DNA from: Cheilinus undulatus
Lineage: Eukaryota; Chordata; Actinopteri; Labriformes; Labridae
Length of the DNA stretch: 64,000 nucleotides
NCBI RefSeq assembly: GCF_018320785.1
Contig: NC_054866.1
Span: 35,379,000 to 35,442,999, forward strand
Direction: 5' to 3'
Shown here: positions 24,434 through 35,400 of the stretch, piece after piece
Layout of the letters: each line of letters begins with the position of its first letter
Numbering within the stretch: position 1 is the stretch's first letter
Position numbers and translations under genes: made by a program
Notes under the pieces: generated by a model
Database searches by the model: none
What the model was told of the DNA's origin: nothing
Seen by the model: only the letters and a program-made list of their open reading frames with translations

Positions 24434-24440
24434 TTTTATA
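24434..24440 (-). promoter_or_regulatory. TATA box of m3
   Basis: TATAAAA on the minus strand, about 50 nt upstream of the ATG at 24384, matching m1, m2 and m4. Confidence 0.6.
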
Positions 24441-24877
24441 CACAGGGCTTTCATTCCCAAAGCACGCTCTCCATTATTGTTTCATCTGTATCTGGTTATA
24501 GGGCAGGGCCTTACACACATAAATATTAAACTGTTAATGTAATGAATTGTCATGTGGATACTTGAAACACAAAAAGACATTTCAGCAAACACAACAACAA
24601 CATTTTCATTTGGTGTGCTTGCACCATTGGTTATTTTTTTGAAGGAGTGTCTCTATAATGAACTATAAGTGTGTTTTAATGGAATTAGTTTTTGAAATTC
24701 TTGCAGTTAAGGAGCTGAATTATATCTAAGTTATACAGTGATGTTGATAATAATGTAAGTTGCAAACGATATGAAACTATCACCAGAAAGACGGAAAACC
24801 TCAACAGTGTGATCATGATCATATAAACCTATTTAGCAGACCTCAGAGAGACACCAAAAGTTAAAAAAGAATATTTT

Positions 24878-24883
24878 TTTATT
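24878..24883 (-). terminator. Likely poly-A signal of m4
   Basis: AATAAA on the minus strand in an A-rich stretch about 140 nt past the stop. The context is shared with m5, but the A-rich surroundings lower confidence. Confidence 0.4.
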
Positions 24884-25022
24884 TTTTTTAAACCAACAAG
24901 ACAACTCTGGGCAATAACATTGAGACCTGGGAGATTTCTACTTAATAGATACAATATATACTGGTTCAAACCAGCAGAATATTTAACTGTAACTGCTTTC
25001 ATTACTTGAGTGCTATTATAGG

Positions 25023-28000
25023 TTAAATGGCTCGACCCATGATTGCTTTCTTTGTGTTCCTCTCTGGTCTCAGCAGGATTATGTAACATTTGGGTCCAAA
25101 CAGTGCCACCAACAGGCCAAAACTGGAGGCCAGGATGGCAAATATCTCGACAGCGTCTGCATACTTCCCTGGTGAGTTGACATAAGCAGGGACAAAGGCA
25201 ACCCACACAGCACAGAAGATCAGCATGCTGAAAGTGATGAGTTTGGCCTCATTGAAGTTGTCGGGCAGATTCCTGGCCAGAAACGCCAACAGGAAGCTGA
25301 GGATAGCCAGAAAGCCAATATAACCCAACAAGACAGCAAAACCAATGGTGGACCCGACAACACACTCATAAACTATCTTGTCATTGAAGTATTGAGTGTT
25401 TTTATGAGGAGAAGGAGAGGAGGAGACGATCCAGACAGTACAAATCGCTGCCTGAACAGAAGTCAGGACCAGTACTGTCCCTCGCTGTTGCATGGCACCA
25501 AACCACTTGAGAACAGCTCCCCCTCCTGGCTTGGAGGCCTTGAACACAGCAAGAACCACCATGGTTTTCACCAAAATACATGACACACAAAGAACAAAGA
25601 TGATCCCGAATGCTGCGTGTCTCAGCTGGCATGTCCAAAGATTGGGACGACCAATGAACAGCAGTGAACACAGGAAGCAGAGTTTTAGTGCCACCAGGAG
25701 CAGGAAACTCAACTCTGAGTTGTTGGCTCGGACCATGGGCGTGCTGCGATGATAGGTGAAGATCCCCAGGACGACAACACAGAGAAATGAGCCCAGTAAG
25801 GAGGCAGTTGTGAGGCAGATTCCCAAAGGCTCATGGTAGGAGAGAAACTCTGATTCCTTAGGAACACAGTGGTCACGCTCTGGACTGGACCAGAAATCTT
25901 CTGGACAATTGGTGCACTCCATGGAGTCTGAGGAAGAGGATGAGGTTTTTTTTATACAGAGAAAAATCTTCTCACAGGAAAATCAGGATATTCAGCATGA
26001 TGACCTACCAGATGAATTACTGATCTGTCCCTCAGAACAAGGGACACAGTCAAAGCAGCACTCAGGTTGTCCTTTCCTTCTGGCCATGCGGGTACCTGGA
26101 GGACAACTCTCACTGCACACTGACCGAGGTGGCTGTAGGTAAGAAAACAAATCCATTATTCTGTATAGATTTAGAATCTATCAACAGTCTGTCCTTACAG
26201 TGAGAAATGACCTTCTTTGATTTGAAGTTCCAGAAGATTTTGTCTTCATCAATTTTAAGTTCTTCACCTCTCAAATCCGACCTTTTCACCTCACCCACAG
26301 TTTGAACTTTAGTTCTTCCATCAGGGAGCCACAGCCAGCTGATGACATCATAGATCGGTAGGGCATCACCGTTGTCATCAAATGAAACTTGGTCACCAAA
26401 GGGTGTGGTGAAGTTGACCTTTTGTAAATAATGAACAAGCTGCGAATGGAGAATGAAAAAACATTGTAGAGAAGATCAAAATTTTAACAAACTGAAAGGC
26501 AAGAAAAAGATCCACAACTCAAACTGCTCTCAAAAATGTCCAATGTCAAAAGCACAGAAATCAAAATGCTCCCCAAAGATGAGGACACTTGGGTTACTGC
26601 ATACAAAAACACACAGTGCACTAACAACAGACTGGAGGTCCATCTGAAAGGTACAAAAAATGACTTGCGAGGTCTGTTCTTATCCACTTTTCCTTAACCC
26701 TGATGAGAAACATCACAGGGTCAAGGAAAGGTGGGAGTGAGAGGAAAGGGGAACAGCTAATGTTGTGGACATGACTTCAGTTTGCTGTTTAAAAACTACA
26801 ATTTACTGTTAATGGACTACAAAATCTATCATCTGGGGCGTAAACTATTTTGATAAATATGAGGTTTTTATAGCCTAAAATATCTTCAGGATGGGACACT
26901 TTGACTCTGATTATCTAGAACAGCTGAAATCTCTTAAGTTGAACTTCTTTTATAGACAGTACCAGTAGATGAATGATATTTAAGGTCTTATATTTGCTAA
27001 GGCATTTATGAAGTCATTTTCTTTCATTCTCTACCTACCAGTTATATCTTCACTTCTTTCTTGTTTGTGTTAAATATTTCAGTCTACTCTGGTTCCCTCA
27101 GCTGGTTATGTGAGGAACACTATAAACCACCAATAAAACCTCCAATCAATATTTCCTTTGTCTTACCTTCATAATTAGGATGAGTAACACACTGATCACA
27201 TTAAGGCAATATACCAACTTTAAAGGGATACTTCAACATTTTGACAAATTCATCCATTGCCATAATCCCTATAGTCTTAGTAATAGGTTCGTTACCTTTA
27301 GGTGTTGGTGCAATTTATTTTTAGATCGGCCGCTGCCGAGTTCTGACCTGCTGTGCCAACTCAACTTAAGCAGACGGTATTCCGGCTTTCCCTCGTCAAA
27401 CTCATCAAATCCACAATCCAGCAACTCCAAAACGCTCTCGTTGACAAGTTGTGACCTGTACATTCACCACACTATGAAATAATCATGGAACATTATGAGA
27501 CAGAGATGTTTTAAAGCTAAATGCAAAGCCGGAACTACACTCCAGACATGGCTGCTGCACTGTGTCACTCCGCCCAGTGGTTCACTCAAGAAATAGTTCC
27601 AAGTATTTGCTTCATGCGTCATAATGTTACATAATTATACGTTATTATTTCATAGCATGGTGAATGTGCAGGTCACAGCTTGTCCACAAGAGCGTTTTGG
27701 AGTTTTTGGATTGTGTATTTGATGAGTTTGATTAGGGAAAGCCGGAATACCGTCTGCTTAAGTTGAGTTGGCACAGCAGGTCAGAACTCGGCAGCGGCCG
27801 ATCTAAAAATAAATTGCACCAACAACTAAAGGTAACGAACCTATTACTAAGACTATAGGAATTATGGCAATGGACGAATTTGCCAAAATGTTGAAGTATC
27901 CCTTTAACTTAATCTGTATTTCAGAAATCACAGTTTTAAATGTTTGTGTTTCTTCTTACTACTCTTAATGTTTCCAAAATAGCAACAACAATGATTGATT

Positions 28001-31000
28001 AATCGATTGACTAAATGTTTGGACAACAACTGAAAATGAAAAGAAAATAAATAGTAGTTGTCATGTCTGTAATACTCCTCTGCTCATCCTCATTTCCTGT
28101 CATTTAACACGAGACTCATAAGTTTGACAAAGAAGTGTATTGTTTTGTTCAGAGCAAGTAACATTACAATCATATTGATTGCTTGTTTTGATGAGAGGTT
28201 AACAGGCGCGTCACTTTAAATGAAGCTGAGGTAAAGAATTGTGGATCGTCTTTTTTTCCTCTCCTTTGGTAAAGGTTGGTCCAGTGTTTCCGAGGCTTTT
28301 CTTAACATTTAGAAAATTCAAACAGCCTTTGTTATGGCTGACACTAAAATACTCCCAGGTGCATTTTACTCAGTTAGGAACCTTCCTAAGCAAAAAGGAC
28401 TATTCGAACGGACCCTGGGAGAAACATAGACACTTAATACAGTGGGAGAGACTGGACTCAGGTGTGACAAACGTTCACACTGCAGTTAAAAGTGACCTGA
28501 ATCTGATTTTTTTGCTCACATGTGACTCATATCTGATTTTTTTCTGACAGTGTGAACAGCCCAAGTCACATTGAATCTGACCTTTTTGAATCAGATTCAG
28601 GCCACATTTGTATGAGGTTCTTAATCAGATACATATCTGATCTTTTGGAAGTTGACTGCAGTGTGTCCAACAAAACAGTAAGATCTGAGAAAAGATCAGA
28701 ATTGAGCATTGAGGCCTGCAGTGTGAACATAGCCAAAGAATCTGGAACGTAACCTGGCAGATTGTAATAAATACACAAGGACGAGGAATCACAGGAGGAC
28801 ACACAATCACAAAGAACTATAAACAGCAAATTAAAAAAAACAACATCATTAAAATAAAATAACAATATTAATAGCCATTATCCAACAACAATTATATGGC
28901 ACAATGTTTATCATAGTGTAGAAATAAATGATACCAGTAACACAAAATACAGAGAAGTTGGTTGATTTAGCATCTATTTCTAAAACCTTAGAGTGAAAGG
29001 TGGTCATACCTGCCATGGCTCCATTGTTTGCAAAGTGGCACAGCTTTTCCCTCTGAATGGCCCTCTCCCTGGCTCACAATTCATTGCGTCATCAAGAGCA
29101 TAAGCCAGAGCATACACAGCTTTGTAGATATTATACTCAGGCCTGAGGTTTGAAACATCCAAAAAGTCTGTCTTGGCATTTTCTAAGTCTTCATCTCCAG
29201 TGCAGAGTGTTTCTCCAGCTTTCAAGCTTCCTGATGGAGGAAACTGACACTGAAATGTGAATTCCCAGAACTGCCTCACCTGAAATCCAGTGTAACATAA
29301 GAAATAGTATTAACAAAATTATGACAAATACATCATTATTTATTGCTAACAGAAATGAGACATTTTGGAGCAAATTTAACCCCCACCATGTTATTTACGG
29401 AGCTATCTTTGTCAGGACGTGTTTGTAATAGAAATTCCTGGAACCCTGGAATCTCCCCTCGCCGGATGGCAATGCCGAGTGTTCCCTGCAGGTACGGCAT
29501 GAGTTCAGGAGTCTGCAGCACAGTAGATGCTGTCCAGGCTTCACTGGCTATCCACTGCAGATCTGTCACGTTCTGCCTCAGCACCTACATGTAGCAATAC
29601 TTAAGTTTTTAGATATGAAAAAACAGGGTGACACTTTATTCTAAGTATGCATAAGATTGACATGACACCTGTCATTCACATGGAGGAGGCTTTATGAACG
29701 TTTATGAAGTGCCAACTGGCAAATTCTATCACCTTTAATTCAAAGTTGACATTGTTTGATCCCTTTTGGTTTGTTGTGCAGCAATGTCAGGCTATAGCCA
29801 TCTGTCTAAGCCTGGTATAAAGACTGGAAACAATAGGGAAGAGTGGGGTAAGATCCAGTTTTGACCCATGTGGCTGCAGGAAAGGAAAAAAATGCTGCAG
29901 GGCAACCAGACAGAGCGCAGGGTACATTGAAAACTTCCACTCTTGGTTTCAGATGTCTGGTGGTGTGTGTATAAATGGTTTCACTCTTAATTTAATACAT
30001 TTAAGGTGACATAATTGACCAAATGACACCTAATGATAACATTCATAAAGGTCCATAAAACCTCCTTGATGTTAATGACAGGTGTCATGTCATAATCACA
30101 ACAGTGTACTTCTCACATGAAGTGCTACCAATAACAGTCTATGGAAATGTGAAGTAGAAAAGCACTTTTTTAAACATAAAGTACGATATTACTTTTCATG
30201 CAAATTTGTTTGTGCCTTAAAAAATGCACAAATGACTCCTATAGATTTTCCAGTCTTCCCTGTATCAGCTCATAAATCTGGTCTGATTATTCAATTCAGT
30301 TATATTTTTCCTAGTTGTTTGGAAGTGGCCTACTCATCTCACTGAAGACTAAAACAATAGATCTTACATAATATTTCAAGCAAATTTAACTTCAACTCAA
30401 TATTTCTCAGCCAAAAAATAATACATGCAGAAAACAAAAACAGTGTTCAAACAGTGTTATACTTTCATTCCAACCTCTGCCATTAGATGAATCATGTGGA
30501 ACTCATGTGCAAAAACCATGACCACACGAGCTGTGGATGTCTTCATCACCCCAACAAGCCTTCTAAGTTCACTTGGGTCACTGTCCCAGGGCAAAACCTC
30601 TAAATAGGCCAGACAACCTCCTCTGGACTCAGCCAGATCAGACTGGAAGGATCGAGCAACATTGAGTCCATAATCATCATCGCTGACCAGAAGGCCAACC
30701 CACGTCCAGCTGAAGTGTTTCAGAATCTGAATCATTGCACGCACCTGAAGGAAAATAAAGGTGAGAGAGAAGTGGTGCAATGATGTACACAGAAATTATG
30801 GTTATACACAGAGGCCATTCATTTCTGTACACTTAACAGCAAAATCAAAGATAACATTCAGCATAAAATGTCATTAAGCATTTGTGTGTCCACAAGTTTT
30901 CTGTGAATTTAACAGAATAGTATTTTTTAATTCTGGCTGAAGAGATTCACCTGGAAAGCATCACTTGGGATTGTTCTGAAGAAAGATGGAAACTGCTGCC

Positions 31001-31813
31001 GATCACTAAGACACGAACAAGTGGAAAAATAACTTACCTGTAAAGAAAACATTCACTATTACATAACAGTTAATGATTTTTTCCTCAACATTCTCTCACT
31101 TTAAAAATATTGACTCGAAAACAGGAAGTAGGTACATTCAAAGAGAACTAGAGGACAGAAGAACTTACAAGTGGCATTTTGTAAAGACCCAGCACATTTG
31201 AAGTAGCAATAGAAAATGTAGAGGCAGAATCACCAACAATCCCCAGGACTGGAGGAGTCCCCAAACAGTTCTCCTTAAACACATACTGCTCATCTCTGCC
31301 ACTGGCAAGAGACAGTCCACCACTGAACCCAATCACAAGTGCTCCACAGTTGTCATACAGACTGTATCCCAGAGTCACATTAGGTAACAGACTGGAGTTC
31401 CTGTTGATCTCATCAATAGTGTAGACCATTGTCATTGCATGCCTGAACCCCAGAGTGTCAAACCTAATGCACAAAACATCACAGTTAGAAATGAAGAAAA
31501 AATGACTTAACTGTTATTGAAATTAAATGCATTGTACCAACTGAATGTTACTGGGTTTAATTCAGGTGTCAAATTGCATGTTTGTTTGTTTCACTTACCC
31601 GTTGCAGCTGGGCTGCTGAGGCTCTGAGGTATAAGTCCACTCAGGGAAAACAGAGGAATAGTGTACCTCAAACAGCCCACCCAGAATCACATTTCCCTGC
31701 TTGTGCATTTCATTCAGTTGAAACTTTTCTTTTAATTTACAAGATAATGAATTAGAGTCAGATACAGAGTATGAAACTAAGATGAGGAAATATATGTGAG
31801 AAAAAGCTCCCAT
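25023..31813 (-). CDS. m4: OlfC/V2R-like class C GPCR, complete (863 aa)
   Basis: Complete receptor, near-duplicate of m3. Exons: 31813-31599, 31463-31169, 31037-30951, 30744-30475, 29584-29387, 29279-29010, 26439-26212, 26132-26009 and 25927-25023 (stop 25023-25025). Lengths 215/295/87/270/198/270/228/124/905 keep frame. The extracellular domain has GDSAST, SDDDYG and ASEAW; the 7TM ends [11 protein letters not shown] and the tail stops at GRAI, without the SK seen in m2 and m3. The start follows the TATA-distance rule. The 2.6-kb intron 26440-29009 carries a 680-bp foldback element (27224-27903) and a 143-bp insertion (26511-26653), neither present in m3. The 3' flank resembles that of m5, not that of m3, so the m3/m4 duplication and later exchanges have different endpoints. 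Confidence 0.93.
26511..26653. other. 143-bp insertion in m4 intron with a protein-like open frame
   Basis: m3 reads AAGAAAAAGAAAAAAATGAC where m4 has the same A-rich flanks split by this segment. One plus-strand frame is open across it and includes [20 protein letters not shown] followed by [15 protein letters not shown]. Its composition looks like a real protein exon, but I do not recognise the family. It runs opposite to m4. Confidence 0.4.
27224..27903. mobile_element. 680-bp foldback transposon with arms of about 260 bp in m4 intron
   Basis: Starts AGGGATACTTCAACATTTTG and ends with the complement. The arms run nearly to the centre, so the two halves form a giant hairpin with a loop of roughly 150 bp. 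TTAA flanks both sides (27220-27223, 27904-27907), and m3 has one TTAA at the empty site (about 18495). The TTAA target suggests piggyBac- or Kolobok-type mobilisation. No transposase is encoded. Confidence 0.85.
29627..30129. mobile_element. hAT-like MITE in m4 intron (paralogous copy)
   Basis: Same element as at 22195-22697, exactly 7,432 bp further along and the same length, inherited through the m3/m4 duplication. Confidence 0.6.
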
Positions 31814-31862
31814 AACTGCCCTCCTCCCTTCACAACTAGCTTCATTGTTCAGACACATCTTG

Positions 31863-31869
31863 TTTTATA
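31863..31869 (-). promoter_or_regulatory. TATA box of m4
   Basis: TATAAAA on the minus strand, about 50 nt upstream of the ATG at 31813, matching m1-m3. Confidence 0.6.
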
Positions 31870-32263
31870 CGCAGGCTCTCATTCTCAATGCACACTCTCC
31901 ATTATTGTTTCATCTGTATCTGGTGATGGGGGCAGGGCCTTATACACATATAAATATTAAACTGCTGATGTAATGAATTGTCATGGAGATCCTTGTAACA
32001 CACAAAAAAAAAAATTCAGAAAACACCACAAGTACATTTTCATTTGGTGTGCTTGCACCATTGGTTATTTATTTGAAAGAGAGATTTAAGGAGCTGAATT
32101 ATATCTAAGTTATACAATGATGCTGACAATAATGTCACAAGTTACAAACGATATGAAGCTATCATCACAGAAAGACGGAAAACCTCACTAGTGTGATCAT
32201 GATCATATAAACCTATTTAGCAGACCTCAGAGAGACACCAGAAGTTAAACAGCAATATTTTTT

Positions 32264-32269
32264 TTTATT
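32264..32269 (-). terminator. Likely poly-A signal of m5
   Basis: AATAAA on the minus strand about 134 nt past the stop, in the position matching that of m4. Confidence 0.4.
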
Positions 32270-32402
32270 TATGAGACAAACAAGACAGCTCTGGGCAATA
32301 ACATTGACACCTGAGAGATTTCTACGGAATAGAAAATATACTGGTTCAAACCAGCAGAAAATTTAACTGTTGCTACTTTCATTATTTGAGTGCTTTTGTC
32401 GG

Positions 32403-35400
32403 TTAAATGGCTCGACCCATGATTGCTTTCTTTGTGTTCCTCTCTGGTCTCAGCAGGATTATGTAACATTTGGGTCCAAACAGTGCCACCAACAGGCCAA
32501 AACTGGAGGCCAGGATGGCAAATATCTCGACAGCGTCTGCATACTTCCCTGGTGAGTTGACATAAGCAGGGACAAAGGCAACCCACACAGCACAGAAGAT
32601 CAGCATGCTGAAAGTGATGAGTTTGGCCTCATTGAAGTTGTCGGGCAGATTCCTGGCCAGAAACGCCAACAGGAAGCTGAGGATAGCCAGAAAGCCAATA
32701 TAACCCAACAAGACAGCAAAACCAATGGTGGACCCGACAACACACTCATAAACTATCTTGTCATTGTAGTATTGAGTGTTTTTATGAGGAGATGGTGAGG
32801 AGGAGACGATCCAGACGGTACAAATCGCTGCCTGAACAGAAGTCAGGACCAGTACTGTCCCTCGCTGTTGCATGGCACCAAACCACTTGAGAACAGCTCC
32901 CCCTCCTGGCTTGGAGGCCTTGAACACGGCAAGAACCACCATGGTTTTCACCAAAATACATGACACACAAAGAACAAAGATGATCCCAAATGCTGCGTGT
33001 CTCAGCTGGCATGTCCAAAGACTGGGACGACCAATGAACAGCAGTGAACACAGGAAGCAGAGTTTTAGTGCCACCAGGAGCAGGAAACTCAACTCTGAGT
33101 TGTTGGCTCGGACCATGGGCGTGCTGCGATGATAGGTGAAGATCCCCAGGACGACAGCACAGAGAAATGAGCCCAGTAAGGAGGCAGTTGTGAGGCAGAT
33201 TCCCAAAGGCTCATGGTAGGACAGAAACTCTGTTTCCTTTGGAACACAGTGGTCACGCTCTGGACTGGACCAGAAGTCCTCTGGACAACTGGTGCACTCC
33301 ATCGAGTCTGAGGGGAAGAAGTATGTGCCTGTGTCTTTTTTTGTTTCCTGTTTGTTAGCTTGAGTTGAAAACTGACTAGTACATTTTTGTGGCCCTAGTA
33401 CTGATAATTACTCAAAACAGTTCCAGTTTTGTAGCAATTTTTCAAACAGAATATAAAGATACTTACCTGTCTCATTGCTAAACTTTCCTTCAGAACAAGG
33501 GACACAATCAAAACAGCAAACAGGCTGCCCCTTTTTTCTGGCCATGCGGGTTCCTGGAGGGCAGCTTTCACTACACACTGAACGAGGTGGCTGTATAACA
33601 ATATCAAGAGAACTTGTAGCTTGATTTGGTTATCGGATGTCAAATAGAAAGAAAAAAGGAAAGAAACAAAACCTGTTTGGAGTCAAAGTTCCAGAAGATG
33701 TTGTCTTCATGAAGTGTGAGCTCTTCTCCTCTGAAGGTCGACTTCCTAACAACACCCACAGTCTGTAGTTTTGTTCCTCCATCAGAGAGCCACAACCAGT
33801 TCATGATGTCATAAATTGGCAAGGCATTACCATTTTCATCAAATGAAACCTGATCACCAAATGATGTGGTGAAGTTGACCTTTTCCAAGTAGTGCATCAG
33901 CTACAAAGGGATGCAAAACAAAAAGAAAATATGATTAAGACTAATTTCGTACTTCTTGAGTCGTTACATGCTTTAAGTTTTTCTGTGGGATTTGTTTTCT
34001 GAACCAGGTCTGCTGTTGTCATTTTTCATTGGAGTTCTAGAACCACTTAAAAGAAATGGAAATACTGCCTGGCTTTTACATGCCTCCAGATGGTATTCAG
34101 TCACTGGAAAGTGTGGTGGTGGGTCAAGAAGGGCTGGAATTTTTTCTGTGGTAGTGTGATTTATATAAATGTTACAAGCATTTGTCATGGCAACCATGAA
34201 GCCCTATAACTTTGACCTATGACCTCAATCTAATCAGTTCATCCTTAAGTCATACTCGACATTTGTGCAAAGTTTGAGGAAAATCTCTCAAAGCATTCTT
34301 GAGATAAAGGATGCACGTGAGGCCAAATGATTTTGTCTTTTACCTCCCAAATCTAATCCGTCCATCTTTGAGCTTTAGTGGACATGTGGGCACAGTTTGA
34401 AGAGAATCTCCCAACATTTTTCAAGACAGTCTGGTTTCAGACCAATCATCTCTGACAGCCAGTCTCACAGACTGTTATATCTCAGAGCAGAAATACACGC
34501 GAAGACTTTCAAAATAAAACAGGATTAAATTTCCGTTTAGAGTTAGGGTAAGGGTTAAGTAATGGTTAGGACACTAACAATTAAAATTTGATCTGACCTG
34601 CAAAACCTGATCACAAAACATTTAATAAAGCCAAATGAACAGTCTGCTTACAGGAAACGTAGCGTACCTAAATCTGTTAGTTGAGACAGCTACATAGATT
34701 ATAGAGCTACATAGCTAACGGAACTAAAGCTAAGCTCACAAAGGAGCTAAGAAAGATAAGTATCTAAGTTTTCTGCATAGCTAAGTTAGCTTTAGCTACA
34801 TTTGCTTATGCTCACAGTGCTAAAGCTAACTTAACTATTGATAACAGAGCTAAGTAGCGAAAAGATATGCTCACAAAGCAGCTATGTAAGCTACATAGGT
34901 ACATTATCTATGTAGCTAGGGCAAGGAAAAGGTTGGGATACTTTGTAGCTATGTTAGCTTTAGCTAAATGGTCAAAGTTTTGCAGCTGCATAAACAAACC
35001 CTGAAATGTGAAGAAAAAGGATCAGTATAAAACTGTAACTTTTTATGAATAACATCATAATGAATGTCGGGTTATAATCCAAATGTTATCATCAGTGGAT
35101 AAAGGCAGTGTTTTTAATTGGCAATCAGCAAATTTCTCTCATAAACATGGTTTATTGTTTTTTGTTTGCTTGTGCAGTCATTATCATTCTGACATATAAG
35201 CTCATATTAGCTAATGAATATCGTGAGCATTAGTCACGCTCGGTTACATCGAAAACATGAGCGCCTTTGGATTGGTTATAACACAGAGGGCCATTTTTTT
35301 ATAATGTGAGGCTATAAAGGCTATAAAATAGTCTCTAAAAAACAAATCTCTGAAAATTAGGACTTAATCTTGAAATCTTTACTTTTTTCTTTACAGTGGC

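Noticed and set aside
34640-34985. Possible tRNA or structured RNA in the AGCTA-rich block
   Set aside because: The self-complementarity comes from the repeated word. No cloverleaf or box A/B pattern was seen.
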